Both the position numbers and the translations under genes were made by a program. The notes under the pieces are model-generated. The model worked only from the letters and a program-made list of their open reading frames with translations, made no database searches and was not told where the DNA came from. Below, piece after piece: positions 36,690 through 46,406 of a stretch of 64,000 nt of DNA (within the stretch, counting starts at the first letter, position 1; every line of letters starts with the position of its first letter). The stretch covers positions 62,001 through 126,000 of the forward strand of contig JAHPZA010000001.1 in the NCBI GenBank assembly GCA_019058445.1, given 5' to 3'. The stretch comes from Promethearchaeota archaeon. Its GTDB lineage: Archaea > Asgardarchaeota > Lokiarchaeia > Sigyniarchaeales > SOKP01.

Positions 36690-37967
36690 TTATTTATTCT
36701 TTTTTTCATCCATAGCTTCGCAGTAAATTGCAATTTCTTCTATAAAATCTTTTAAATTATCAATTTGACTGCCAATAAAATTAAAGATTTCTTTCCTATA
36801 TTGAACTGAATCTCGAATTTTCATCTTATCTAATCCAAGATAGTTAGGAAAGCACATCAGTTTCATTAAATAAGGTAACACTTTTTCATTTGTTTGTAAA
36901 TCTTTAAAGATCGCATAAAATATATTTTCATCGCTCAATTTCCATTTTAAAATTCCCATATACGTTAAAAAAGCAAAATTCATGGAAATCCAATTAATTA
37001 GTTCCTTTGATAAAAAACCCCGTCGTAATGAGGCGAAAGCTACATAATATAGAATTAAAGTCTCATTACTAAATTGAGGTATAAGCCTTATTGTACCGTC
37101 TGCTTGTTTATTTTCACGCAGAAAATTATGCTCCAAGAAAATCTCAACCGTTTTTTTTTCAGGAGCCAAGAAAATCCCATCCAAAATACGGAATCCTATA
37201 CGCTCTGCGATGTTTTCAATAGCATCTTCCTCTGCATTCGCAATTGAATCAATATATGGTAAGAAAACTTCATTCGTCAAAATCATGGGAATTTCATGAT
37301 TGTCTTTTTCAGGAAAACTTCCAAAATTGGGATCTAAATTGTAAAGTGAGGTTATATTATTGATAATTTGATAAACTTTTGGTGAGACTCCCGGAATCAT
37401 AAAAAAATCAGGATTCTCGATTTTTTCACGATAATACGTATGAGGCATTAAGAGATGCCGTTGGCATTCATAAAATTTCGGAGCATGAGTCAATAATTTT
37501 TTATAAATATGTTTAATATTGTTTCCTCTTGAAAAGATGATTTCCTCGATAAATTTGGCTAAACGATAAAGATAGGTTTTTTCCAAATTTCTTTCATCTG
37601 GATTGGTAATATTTTGCAAAATACTTAACGCATCTACAGATTCATAAAGAAAATCTACTATGTAATCTTTAATATCAATGATGGGAATATTATCGCGGTA
37701 TTTAACAATAAAATCTTTAATTATCTCGTACACGTTAGATCTATACATAGCAGAGAACTCCGAAAGTGCCCTCACTTTCCGGATATTTCTTTTCTCTTCT
37801 TCTTGTCGGATTTTGTCTAATACTTCTGTATCTAAGAGTAAATCGGCATCTAGATTCATTATAATTCTCCTTGTTTCTCTAAGAATAGGTCTCATATGAC
37901 TAATAAACGTCATATATCTTGGCAATAAGTCTGTCCATTTTTCTCTTCTGCTGCTTATTTTTACCAC
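36690..37967 (-). CDS. helical protein of the AAA operon
   Basis: A 425-residue, all-helical soluble protein of no recognised family. The N-terminal 100 residues are amphipathic helices with basic residues (RPILRETRRIIMNL). The middle has a hydrophobic core (VYQIINNITSLYNL; GFRILDGIFL). It lies 12 bases downstream of the 380-residue protein and 31 upstream of the ATPase. Likely a structural subunit or substrate of the ATPase (inference). Confidence 0.5.
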   Translation of the reverse strand: MVKISSRREKWTDLLPRYMTFISHMRPILRETRRIIMNLDADLLLDTEVLDKIRQEEEKRNIRKVRALSEFSAMYRSNVYEIIKDFIVKYRDNIPIIDIKDYIVDFLYESVDALSILQNITNPDERNLEKTYLYRLAKFIEEIIFSRGNNIKHIYKKLLTHAPKFYECQRHLLMPHTYYREKIENPDFFMIPGVSPKVYQIINNITSLYNLDPNFGSFPEKDNHEIPMILTNEVFLPYIDSIANAEEDAIENIAERIGFRILDGIFLAPEKKTVEIFLEHNFLRENKQADGTIRLIPQFSNETLILYYVAFASLRRGFLSKELINWISMNFAFLTYMGILKWKLSDENIFYAIFKDLQTNEKVLPYLMKLMCFPNYLGLDKMKIRDSVQYRKEIFNFIGSQIDNLKDFIEEIAIYCEAMDEKKNK

Positions 37968-37979
37968 CTTAAATTATAA

Positions 37980-39122
37980 TCATTCTTTTGAGTTTGTTCC
38001 TACAGTTATTTCAGTGAATATATTAGCGATTTCTACAAATATCGGAATCTCTACTCTGCATAAGTTTCCCAAAATCCATTTATTTACATCTTTTATTAAA
38101 AATCGTATTTGATTATGTATTTTTTTATTAATCTCACTATCAATAATTTTGGAGTACCATAGGCCACCACCTAGCCTATAGGCAACTACTTTAATAAGCG
38201 GCTCAAAAAGAGGTTCTAATACCTGTTTCATCATCCAGGATTTGGGGATAACACTCATATTTTGTTCATTGAAAGTGGGATCTCTCAATATGGGATTTGT
38301 TTCATCAACGGAAAGCTTTGGCATAAAACTTAATAGTAAAATTAGAGCAAATATCGCACATATTCCATTGACAGTATAAGATCCCCCGATTTTTTCGAGA
38401 TCATCCCTATTAATAGTAATATTTGCTAAAAACATACAAATAAATACAGTCCTGTCAAATTCCTCGGAAACATAAGCATGTCCAAGTTCATCATCGATAA
38501 TAATATATTTTTCTTTTAAAATTTTTAAGATTTCATCAGGAAACGTATAAAAGGTATATACTTTTCGTTCACTTGTTCGTTTATCCTTTTCAACCACAAG
38601 CTCTTTTGAGATTAAACCAAACATATTTACAAGCTCTTCTAGTTGCTTTTTAATATAGCTTCGGGGTTTATTTGGATCTCCAAACATGGCAAAAAATTGA
38701 TGATCAACAATATGAAAATCATTTCGCTTGCTAAAGGCTTCAACCATTCGATCTATTACAGGAGTTTGTGTTCCTAAAGCAATTGCTTTTGCTTTAGAGG
38801 TAACAAATCCATTAAGTAGTTCATTTATAATAAAATCTTGTTCATGCGTTCTAGATTTCAATATTTTTTCGAAGGCAGCTACAAAATCTTGAGTATCGGG
38901 AAAAAAAGCATTTTGTATTTTATCATTAATGGACCTAATGAAAATTTCTCCATCATTGGTGGGAAAATGGAGTTTCATATTATTTAATCGTTGTAATAAT
39001 GCTTGTTTGGCACCTGGTATGTTTTCAACATCCCTTTCTTCTAAGACTTCAATAGCTTTATCGATCCCTTTTATAAATTCTTGTAATAATTCTTTCCATG
39101 TACGATCTTGATTCTCTGTCAT
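37980..39122 (-). CDS. helical protein of the AAA operon
   Basis: A 380-residue helical protein. A possible winged helix lies around residues 145-225, ending with a strand pair rich in basic residues (SERKVYTFYTF). A hydrophobic stretch at about 255-275 (GICAIFALILLLSFM) could be a membrane-associated helix or a buried core. No family recognised. Twenty bases after the zinc-ribbon gene. Confidence 0.5.
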   Translation of the reverse strand: MTENQDRTWKELLQEFIKGIDKAIEVLEERDVENIPGAKQALLQRLNNMKLHFPTNDGEIFIRSINDKIQNAFFPDTQDFVAAFEKILKSRTHEQDFIINELLNGFVTSKAKAIALGTQTPVIDRMVEAFSKRNDFHIVDHQFFAMFGDPNKPRSYIKKQLEELVNMFGLISKELVVEKDKRTSERKVYTFYTFPDEILKILKEKYIIIDDELGHAYVSEEFDRTVFICMFLANITINRDDLEKIGGSYTVNGICAIFALILLLSFMPKLSVDETNPILRDPTFNEQNMSVIPKSWMMKQVLEPLFEPLIKVVAYRLGGGLWYSKIIDSEINKKIHNQIRFLIKDVNKWILGNLCRVEIPIFVEIANIFTEITVGTNSKE

Positions 39123-39142
39123 ATCACACTACTAATTTATGT

Positions 39143-40120
39143 TTAATTATTATCAATATCCCAATTTAATTCTTTTGCGGCATTTTTTAATGCGTTAATT
39201 AAAGGTTTTAACAGTTTTTTATCATAAAGATTAGGTGATGATACCCCCTTTTGAACCTTCCAACCCATTTGAGTACCATTTCCCATTTCTCGCTGTCCGT
39301 ATTTTAATATATTTTGTAAATCTCGATTCCACCAATAAAATCTGAGCCATTTTTTATTCGGATTATCTTTTGAATAAATAACTACTAATGCTTTCCATTC
39401 TCCCATTAACCATTTCACCGTTATCCCTGCTACGGGCATATAAAAGTTAATAGGGAAATCTCCTTGAAAATTTAAATCCAAATCAGAGGGAGCTATATTA
39501 AATATTGGCTGATTATATCCTTCTAAAATTACGATTTCTCCACAATGTTGGCATTCATAATGGGATTTCATTTTATCCATTTTCTTCTGGCATCTTGGAC
39601 AAGTTCGATTTTCTAATATCCTATATTTAATGATATCTAATTTCTTTTCTTTTTCTAGCTGTTCCTCGGTTTTTGGACTTTTTCTCCTAAATTTTCCCCG
39701 AAAAGTCCACATTTCATCAAAATTATCGTCAATTTTTTCTAAACTTTTCACTATATTTTTAAGCACATCTTCCTCGTAAATCTTAAACATACCTGCATGT
39801 TGATAAAATGATTTCTTCCACCAAGATAATCTAATATATTTCTCATTTTGTAAAAGAGGGCTATGGCAGATTAAAACCGAAAACCAACGGTTAGGAGTTT
39901 TTGAGATGGTTACACCCTTTTCTACGATCTCATATTGTTTATTTAAACTCGCATTTTGATGGAAATAATCACCTTCCTGAAATCCATCATCTTCAGTGAT
40001 TTTTTGAGTTGTAATTACTTTCTCTTTAATGCCGTCTTTCATTATTTTTTTGCATTGAGGACATTGGAAGATTCCCGCAACTAACTGTTCCATATCAATA
40101 TTACAGGCAGGACATTTCAT
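39143..40120 (-). CDS. duplicated zinc-ribbon protein of the AAA operon
   Basis: A 325-residue protein made of two homologous halves. Each starts with a zinc ribbon: CPAC and CPQC at residues 3-23, then CPRC and CQHC at about 178-197. Each continues into a beta-rich domain with a WW-containing strand (IRLSWWKKSFYQ; LRFYWWNRDLQN) and a C-terminal helix. The shared WW motif and spacing support internal duplication. Its start overlaps the stop of the gene before by one base (TAATG). Function unknown; probably the adaptor that recognises something for the ATPase. Confidence 0.6.
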   Translation of the reverse strand: MKCPACNIDMEQLVAGIFQCPQCKKIMKDGIKEKVITTQKITEDDGFQEGDYFHQNASLNKQYEIVEKGVTISKTPNRWFSVLICHSPLLQNEKYIRLSWWKKSFYQHAGMFKIYEEDVLKNIVKSLEKIDDNFDEMWTFRGKFRRKSPKTEEQLEKEKKLDIIKYRILENRTCPRCQKKMDKMKSHYECQHCGEIVILEGYNQPIFNIAPSDLDLNFQGDFPINFYMPVAGITVKWLMGEWKALVVIYSKDNPNKKWLRFYWWNRDLQNILKYGQREMGNGTQMGWKVQKGVSSPNLYDKKLLKPLINALKNAAKELNWDIDNN

Positions 40121-41229
40121 TATTCATCATCACTGGTTGTTATTATATATCTTTCATAATCTAGATTAAGGAGTTTTATCTCTTTTTTGGTGAATTCTGA
40201 AAGTTTCTTATTTATATCAATAAGTTGTTCTCTTAAATCTAAAAGTGAGTTCTGAATCTCATCTACTATGTTATCTTCATTAAATGAAACCTTTTCAATA
40301 AATTCTAAATACCCATATTTGCTATTTTTACCAGAATAGTAATTTTTGATTTCTAACAATTTCTTATCAATTTTTTGAATTTGGAATCTAAAATGTAATA
40401 ATTGCATAAGCTTAGAATTCCATTCTTTATAAATTTGAGCATCCTTTATATTCCCCTTGCTCTTAAACTTATCAGATAGCTTTACTTTCTCTTCTTTGAG
40501 GGTTTTGATAATATCATTGTTTTGTTCTATTGCTTGATTTATAATTTTAACTACACTCTTACTGTTTAAAGCGGAGTCAAATATTTCAATAAGCTCTTCG
40601 ATTTTTTTAGCAATCTCTTCAAATCGTTGATAGAATCTCTCAATGGTGATTTCCATTTTTATAGCTTGATAGACATTTCCATATTGATCTAAAATGTAGT
40701 AGAGAGCTTCTGATAATGTTAAATCTGATTGTCCAATCTCAAAAACCAAAGAGTGTATTGTGCTTGTTGTTTCACATCTCACTCCTTTTAACCTTGTGAG
40801 TGCCAAATTAAAATTTCTTCTAGTGAGAAACTTAAACTTTTTCGTTATCATAAGAAATAAGAGATCTATGGGAATCATGATGGTATTTTTTTCAATAGTG
40901 ATTGTTTCTTCGCCCATTTTTAAAATAAAGTCATCATCTTTCTGTTCAAATTCTCTTAAGCTTCTAATATTCTTAAATAACCCTAAATCGATAGCTACCT
41001 CAATAAAGTTTTGATTCTCGCCCATGAAATTGATTACATTCGCTTTAAAGATATCATCCAAAATCAGAATTCTTTCATAAGATTCCAGTAATTTTTCATT
41101 TTTTAAATCTTCAAATAAATCATTTCTAATAACATATTGAAAGAGGATGATATATCTCATATTGATATCATCCAAAATTTTATTAATCAAATTCTTATCG
41201 TATTCTAATGATAATTTTTTATGCTCCAT
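40120..41229 (-). CDS. helical/coiled-coil protein, first gene of the AAA operon
   Basis: A 369-residue protein. The first 190 residues are mixed helical; the rest forms coiled coil (about 200-365: FEEIAKKIEELIEIF; IKTLKEEKVKLSDKF). The end is acidic (TTSDDE). As the first gene of an eight-gene minus-strand operon it is preceded by a 212-base divergent promoter region shared with elf1. No family recognised. Confidence 0.5.
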   Translation of the reverse strand: MEHKKLSLEYDKNLINKILDDINMRYIILFQYVIRNDLFEDLKNEKLLESYERILILDDIFKANVINFMGENQNFIEVAIDLGLFKNIRSLREFEQKDDDFILKMGEETITIEKNTIMIPIDLLFLMITKKFKFLTRRNFNLALTRLKGVRCETTSTIHSLVFEIGQSDLTLSEALYYILDQYGNVYQAIKMEITIERFYQRFEEIAKKIEELIEIFDSALNSKSVVKIINQAIEQNNDIIKTLKEEKVKLSDKFKSKGNIKDAQIYKEWNSKLMQLLHFRFQIQKIDKKLLEIKNYYSGKNSKYGYLEFIEKVSFNEDNIVDEIQNSLLDLREQLIDINKKLSEFTKKEIKLLNLDYERYIITTSDDE

Positions 41230-41441
41230 AAACCATAAACCTAAAATCCACTAACATTATTTAAATATCAGACAAAAAGAGTTAGTTTAACTAATAAAGC
41301 ATTGCTAAAAAATTTTTCTATTTTTAGCTTAGAAAGCAAAAATTTTTTAGTTTTAATTACCTATGTACTTATGAATAAGAAATTAACTAATTTTCTTTTT
41401 TAATATCTATATTTTTAAAAATTCAGATTAAGGAGATGTAA

Positions 41442-42023
41442 ATGGGAAGAAGAAAGAGAAAACAACAAACCTATAAAAGAGTAAAAAGAGTCCCCAAAAT
41501 CTTTAATTGTCCAAATTGCGGGGAAAAGTCTGTAAAAGTGGAAAACATTAGGAAATCAGCAATAGCAACTGTAAAATGTGGTTATTGTGGATTAACTAAA
41601 GATGTCTTAGTGAATTCTATATCAGAACCTGTCGATGCGTTTGGTGATTTTATCGACATTTATTATGCAGATCAGGAGCTTTTAAGATTAGAAAAACGTG
41701 TTGACAAACTAAAAAGTGAGAAAGAATGGGCAGATTTAGCCTTTTGTTATTCTGTATTATCTGACATATGTAAAGCTAAAGCAGCTGAATCGTTAGAAGA
41801 TGATGAAAATGTTGATATAGAGGAGGCTAACAAATGGAAGATAAGGGCAGAGGAATATAAAAGAAAGGAGAAGGATGCTTTATTGACATTAGACACAAGT
41901 GAATTAGAGAGTGGTATTAAAACTGATGATGAGTCATTATTTACCGAGCACGATGAAAGTTCAATGAAAAAAGAGAAAAAGATTGAGGATATTTTCGACG
42001 ACCCAGGCTTTCTTGAGTTTTAG
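41442..42023 (+). CDS. elf1: Elf1-type transcription elongation factor
   Basis: Residues 1-80 match the Elf1 family. A basic MGRRKRK start is followed by the zinc site C23, C26, C46, C49 (CPNCG to CGYCG) and the EPVDAFGDFIDIYY helix. Elf1 binds RNA polymerase during elongation in eukaryotes and some archaea. A C-terminal extension of about 110 residues, helical and acidic, is longer than in yeast Elf1. GGAGATG before the ATG supports the start. Divergent from the AAA operon, so it may share regulation. Confidence 0.85.
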   Translation: MGRRKRKQQTYKRVKRVPKIFNCPNCGEKSVKVENIRKSAIATVKCGYCGLTKDVLVNSISEPVDAFGDFIDIYYADQELLRLEKRVDKLKSEKEWADLAFCYSVLSDICKAKAAESLEDDENVDIEEANKWKIRAEEYKRKEKDALLTLDTSELESGIKTDDESLFTEHDESSMKKEKKIEDIFDDPGFLEF

Positions 42024-42116
42024 GAGAGATAGAAACAGATTTTGGGTAATTTCGTGCATCTAAAGCTGATTTTACTTCTTAATTAAGGATTATACTAATC
42101 CGATTGAAATAAATGA

Positions 42117-43853
42117 TTAAGAATTATAGCCCCGTATTTTATTTTTAACACTTGAGGGAATATGAGTCCAAATAGGCAATTTTAAGACAAAATTAAAGAA
42201 TTGGTTAGGACTCATATTTTCATGCTTAATAAAATGGCTCCAATTATAATAAGCTAAATTATTGAAAAGATTCATCAGGTTTACTCCCATAGGATTATAT
42301 TTTGATGAAAAAAATCTAGCTAAATAACTTCCGATACGATTTGTCTGGGGGCTTGATTCCGGATACACTGATTCTGCCAATGGTCTGTTGAAGATTTCAT
42401 AAATAGAAATAATAGGAATGAGTTTATCCAACAATTCGTTTATTTTTGCACCATAGCTATCATCATCCAAAGAGAGAGAACTTAATTCGTTCAATTTTCT
42501 GACAGCATAGCGATAATGTCTCTCTTTGAAATATAGCCACATTTTAGCCATTTGATCCCGTAGTTCTTTAATTGATTCAATCACTTCAGCATCTTTAAAA
42601 TTAAATCCTTGTAATTTTTCGAATCTTTTAATAAAAGTCAATAATATTGAGTTTGTAGATTCTTGATCAAAATCGTCTTCACTCTCATCCTTACTTAAAA
42701 GCTTGTATTTTAACTCCTTTTCAGTAGGGGTATGTATTGTGTGTGTAAATAATGGTGTTGTCCATAAGTATTCCCGGAGTTTTTCCATTAATTTTATCGT
42801 TTGGCCATAGTTTTTAATAACCGTAAATTGTATTGATAAATACTTATCTGGGATTACTTGTTCTATGAAATACCTTATTTTATCTTTAATTTTTAAATAT
42901 TTTACTACGTTCTTCTTTTTTTTCTTGAGAGCAGAGACTTTTCTACTTAATAACTTATCAAGATTCATCAATTTTTCGATATATGAATAGAAATCTATAT
43001 CATACTTTTGAATAATGTTAGTATGTGATATTAAGGGAGTCTTTAATACTTGTGGTGAGGATGAGTCAAGAGCTATCTTGTCAACACTCATCGCATGATC
43101 TCCAATGGTATATGAAAAGATCACATTTTCAAGCGCTTCTTCTAGTGAAGCAAATTTTCCTAAGTAGTTTGGAACGCCCGTAAAAACTCCATGTAATAAG
43201 GTATTAATTCCTTTGAAAGTATCATTATCATATTCTGAAATAATAACTGATTCAAATTCTCCCGGATGATGTCTTTTCGATTTGATTTTCTTGTTAACAA
43301 GCACAATGGCTTGATTCGCTTTATGGCATACAGTATAGCTCCATTTTAAAAATGGTTGTATATATTTTACCATATTAAGATGATAGTTATAAAATTCGGG
43401 TCCGAAATAGATTGGAAATCCAAAACCTCGTGAAGTAGCAAAGATAAACTGAAATACATTTCTTGTTTTCTCTCCTTTTAGTAGCCCTGGAAATTTAAAG
43501 TGTAACACAATTTTAGGGTATAGCGCAGCTAACCCTAAGTTCATCCAAGCTTCAAACAGAATAATACTATCAGGAAATCTAAATGAATCTCTTTTACTTA
43601 AAAAATCATCACTTAACGTATTAAGAGCTATTGGGATGGTAAAGAGCCAATCTCCTTTTTTTCTAATAGTTGTTAATCCTTCTTTAAACTTTTTAAAGAT
43701 GAGCGGTTGGATTTGTTTTTGTATTTCACTTTTTTTATGATAATAGTTATTCATTACTCGAAACAAAGAGAGCATTTCAAGTATCTGCCTTTGAGAATTA
43801 TGGGCTACCTTTACATGAGAGCTTTTTTCCAATTTAAGTGTAGAATTCTGCAC
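42117..43853 (-). CDS. large protein of unknown function
   Basis: A 578-residue soluble protein with no recognised family. The N-terminal half is mixed and aromatic-rich (FKFPGLLKGEK, GFGFPIYFGPEFYNY). A very basic stretch (KKKKKNVVKYLKIKDK) at about 311-326 separates it from a helical C-terminal half. Its leader has an AAGATC-TAAAT-GATCTT hairpin at 43870-43886. It lies downstream of the Pro/Gly-rich and coiled-coil genes on the same strand and may form one unit with them. Confidence 0.45.
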   Translation of the reverse strand: MQNSTLKLEKSSHVKVAHNSQRQILEMLSLFRVMNNYYHKKSEIQKQIQPLIFKKFKEGLTTIRKKGDWLFTIPIALNTLSDDFLSKRDSFRFPDSIILFEAWMNLGLAALYPKIVLHFKFPGLLKGEKTRNVFQFIFATSRGFGFPIYFGPEFYNYHLNMVKYIQPFLKWSYTVCHKANQAIVLVNKKIKSKRHHPGEFESVIISEYDNDTFKGINTLLHGVFTGVPNYLGKFASLEEALENVIFSYTIGDHAMSVDKIALDSSSPQVLKTPLISHTNIIQKYDIDFYSYIEKLMNLDKLLSRKVSALKKKKKNVVKYLKIKDKIRYFIEQVIPDKYLSIQFTVIKNYGQTIKLMEKLREYLWTTPLFTHTIHTPTEKELKYKLLSKDESEDDFDQESTNSILLTFIKRFEKLQGFNFKDAEVIESIKELRDQMAKMWLYFKERHYRYAVRKLNELSSLSLDDDSYGAKINELLDKLIPIISIYEIFNRPLAESVYPESSPQTNRIGSYLARFFSSKYNPMGVNLMNLFNNLAYYNWSHFIKHENMSPNQFFNFVLKLPIWTHIPSSVKNKIRGYNS

Positions 43854-44028
43854 TGACTATAATCAACTGAAGATCTAAATGATCTTTTTAATTAATGTAA
43901 TTATTTATTATGATTTTAAATATTTGAATCTTAATTAAAAAAATGATTTCTTGTAGAATATCAATGATAATAGCTGAAGGATAGAAAATTAAGATTTAAA
44001 AAATGAGAAAAATAATAAGCTATTTTAT

Positions 44029-44490
44029 CTACTTCTTCCGCTTTGCGAAAAGCTGCTTCAACTCACCCATGATTGCCCCACGTAGGCTTTGAGGGCTTGC
44101 GGGTCGGCTAGGTCCGGGTGGTGGGCCTCCAGGGGGACCTCCGGGTGGACCTCCAGGGGGAGGTGGTGGACCTCCAGGGGGACCTCCGGGTGGACCTCCA
44201 GGGGGACCTCCAATAGAAGGTGCTATAGGTGCTACAGGCGCAGCGCCAGGAGAAGCTGGAGCTGCCACACCTCTAGTTTTTATAGCATTTAAATCGTTCG
44301 TCATCGTGTTAACTCTAGATTGTAGACTTGAAATTTGTGTTTTTAAATCAGCTAAAGATCCATCAACAAGGTCAGGTATTCGTAAAACAATTGTCATTAT
44401 TTTTTCAACAATGTCCCCAAACGCATTTACTTTTTCTTCTATTGGGGATTTCTTGGCTTTATCAAGGAAGCTTGCAAATTCTTCGGCTAT
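44029..44490 (-). CDS. Pro/Gly-rich coiled-coil protein, probable AUA start
   Basis: The first ATG is at 44397 (122 residues), but upstream codons read like protein (AEEFASFLDKAKK, IEEKVNAFGDIVEKI) with no canonical start. GGTGAT (44501-44496), five bases and ATA at 44490 give 153 residues. An N-terminal helix and a coiled coil are followed by a tract of repeated GGPPGGPP units and a short helical end (RGAIMGELKQLFAKRKK). The tract is a GC-rich island of about 110 bases. Such polyproline tracts bind profilin, SH3 or WW domains in eukaryotes, and Asgard archaea encode profilins; binding here is inferred. Confidence 0.6.
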   Translation of the reverse strand: MAEEFASFLDKAKKSPIEEKVNAFGDIVEKIMTIVLRIPDLVDGSLADLKTQISSLQSRVNTMTNDLNAIKTRGVAAPASPGAAPVAPIAPSIGGPPGGPPGGPPGGPPPPPGGPPGGPPGGPPPGPSRPASPQSLRGAIMGELKQLFAKRKK

Positions 44491-44648
44491 GGCTAATCAC
44501 CAATAATTTTTGTTAATAATTACATTTTGAAAGATTATTTTTTCTAATAATTATATAATAGTTTTGTTTAATAAAAATATGTTTTGATGCAAACTTACCT
44601 TATACCTTGAAAAATAAGAGTAGAAAAAAAGTATAATATATATAGGAC

Positions 44649-45269
44649 TTAACTCATCTCAGTGGTTGAATCCTTTAGTTTTAACCATAAATCGTCAAGT
44701 TCGTCTTGCATTTGAACAAATTGTTCAATTTCTTTAAGTAAAATATTTCTGGCCCTATCGAAATCTCTTTGTAAATCATTTAACTCGTTTTCAAGCATAG
44801 TAAGTTTACTTCCCTCAATCATTTTATTTTTAGTTTTTTCTATGCTTAAAGCTTTTTTAATTACGCCTGATCTCCTGCCGGCAATAGTAGTAAGAGCTTC
44901 TGCAAATAAATCTCCCCTAGTTGCTAAATCATCTTTTCGAATAGCTAGATCTTTGATTGAGTTAACAAAATCATTGCTTGCTTCAATATATTTATCATTT
45001 TTGTGGATAAAATCTTGATAGTAATTTATTTCATCATCTTTTACATTTGATTTTGATTCTCTTGCAAGGGTTTGCATTTGTTTTAACACATCTCTAAATG
45101 TTCGATTAAGCAATTGCCGGGCGATATTTAATTTCGCAATATTGTCTGCAAGTTTTTTATGAGAATCAGAAACTGTTCTCTGTAATCTTGCGACTTTTTT
45201 AAGATGGGAAGCTAAATCTTTTTCCATTTTCGCAAGATCTAATTCATCTTCATGGGTTATAATTGGCAT
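44649..45269 (-). CDS. coiled-coil protein
   Basis: A 206-residue, entirely helical protein with two long heptad regions (about 10-95 and 150-200). The helix layout loosely resembles BAR-type or spectrin-like bundles, but no family can be assigned. It lies upstream of the Pro/Gly-rich gene on the same strand with a 158-base gap. Likely structural, in the same set. Confidence 0.5.
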   Translation of the reverse strand: MPIITHEDELDLAKMEKDLASHLKKVARLQRTVSDSHKKLADNIAKLNIARQLLNRTFRDVLKQMQTLARESKSNVKDDEINYYQDFIHKNDKYIEASNDFVNSIKDLAIRKDDLATRGDLFAEALTTIAGRRSGVIKKALSIEKTKNKMIEGSKLTMLENELNDLQRDFDRARNILLKEIEQFVQMQDELDDLWLKLKDSTTEMS

Positions 45270-45359
45270 TTTATCAAATCTCGAAAAAATTTTTTGTTTT
45301 ATTCAACTACGTTATTATGATCATAATAACTTTTTTTATATATTTTTATGCAATCAAGT

Positions 45360-46394
45360 TCAGAAAGGAAAAATCGCAGTAATGATATTATCTTTATAGT
45401 TAGCCTTTATGACTTTAGCTTGTATTTCTTTTCCTAGTAAATTATCCGAATATTGAAATGGCTTATTTAGAAGTATCTTTATTCCAATGTCTTTAGCAAT
45501 TTTGCCTATGCATTCATTCGGCCATCTTCCTATGGAGACTATTTCTAATTTTATAACATCCCCCTTTCTATACGGTAAAGGCATACCTACTTTTCTTTTT
45601 TGGATATTAAAATCCGTAGGGCCCAGTTTTAATTTTAAATCATATCTCCTTTCTAGTTTAGATAATTGTTTATAAAAGTAGTCCCATGATTTAGGTCTAA
45701 TTTTTTTCAATTTTCGACCTGTTTTATAAACTAAATATTTTTGAATTCCGAGTTGAATTTTTTTCTTAGAAAATCCTTGATTTCTTAAATTAATTACGAA
45801 TTCAATGATATCTTCGATATCCTTGTCATTCTCTCCAGGAAACCAAACCGGAGCTAATAAAACGTCGATATTTGTATTAAGTATCGAATATATGTTTTTA
45901 ATTAAGTTTTTTAAATCATAATTTTTACAATCACAAAAATATTCGGCTTTTTCTTGGTTTAAGGTATTGAGGCTAATGTTTATACGTGAAAGTTGGACAT
46001 CTGCCAATTTTTTTATATTTTCATTAGTTAATAATAACCCGTTACTTTGCATCGAAATGGTTTTCACACCTTCTAATTCCCAGAGCATTTCTATTAAACC
46101 AAATAATTCAGAGTATAATAAGATTTCTCCATAAGGAGCTAAGTGAATTTCTATATTGTATGATCCTTTAATGTCTATGAGTTGCTTAATTTTTTGAATT
46201 AAATATTGAGGTTCTACGATAAAATTATTTATAAAATCTCCTGCGCTCACAAAACAATATTTACATTTGAGATTACAAAGGGTTAGAGGTTTGAGTTCAA
46301 TAATATTTGTCCCCCGATCAATTACACCTATGAAATCGACTCCATAGAGCGGAATAGCCGAGCTTTGATTGACATAAATCGTATTTGGACTCAT
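45360..46394 (-). CDS. radical SAM enzyme with TRAM domain (COG2100-like)
   Basis: A 344-residue protein. CNLKCKYC at about residues 42-49 is the canonical CxxxCxxC cluster motif. IHLAPYGEILLYSEL and MQSNGLLL fit the SAM-binding barrel. The last 70 residues (GDVIKLEIVSIGRWPNE then QAKVIKANYKDNIITAIF) form an OB-like TRAM domain, which binds RNA. So an RNA-modifying reaction is likely but the substrate is unknown. Next to pelota on the same strand, 12 bases apart. Confidence 0.75.
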   Translation of the reverse strand: MSPNTIYVNQSSAIPLYGVDFIGVIDRGTNIIELKPLTLCNLKCKYCFVSAGDFINNFIVEPQYLIQKIKQLIDIKGSYNIEIHLAPYGEILLYSELFGLIEMLWELEGVKTISMQSNGLLLTNENIKKLADVQLSRINISLNTLNQEKAEYFCDCKNYDLKNLIKNIYSILNTNIDVLLAPVWFPGENDKDIEDIIEFVINLRNQGFSKKKIQLGIQKYLVYKTGRKLKKIRPKSWDYFYKQLSKLERRYDLKLKLGPTDFNIQKRKVGMPLPYRKGDVIKLEIVSIGRWPNECIGKIAKDIGIKILLNKPFQYSDNLLGKEIQAKVIKANYKDNIITAIFPF

Positions 46395-46406
46395 TTTGGG
46401 ATATGG

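Noticed and set aside
44089..44506. Plus-strand frames rich in Trp/Ser/Gly opposite the Pro/Gly tract
   Set aside because: They are antisense readings of the GGPP repeats and of the upstream helix. The minus-strand frame has a Shine-Dalgarno and sensible protein character.
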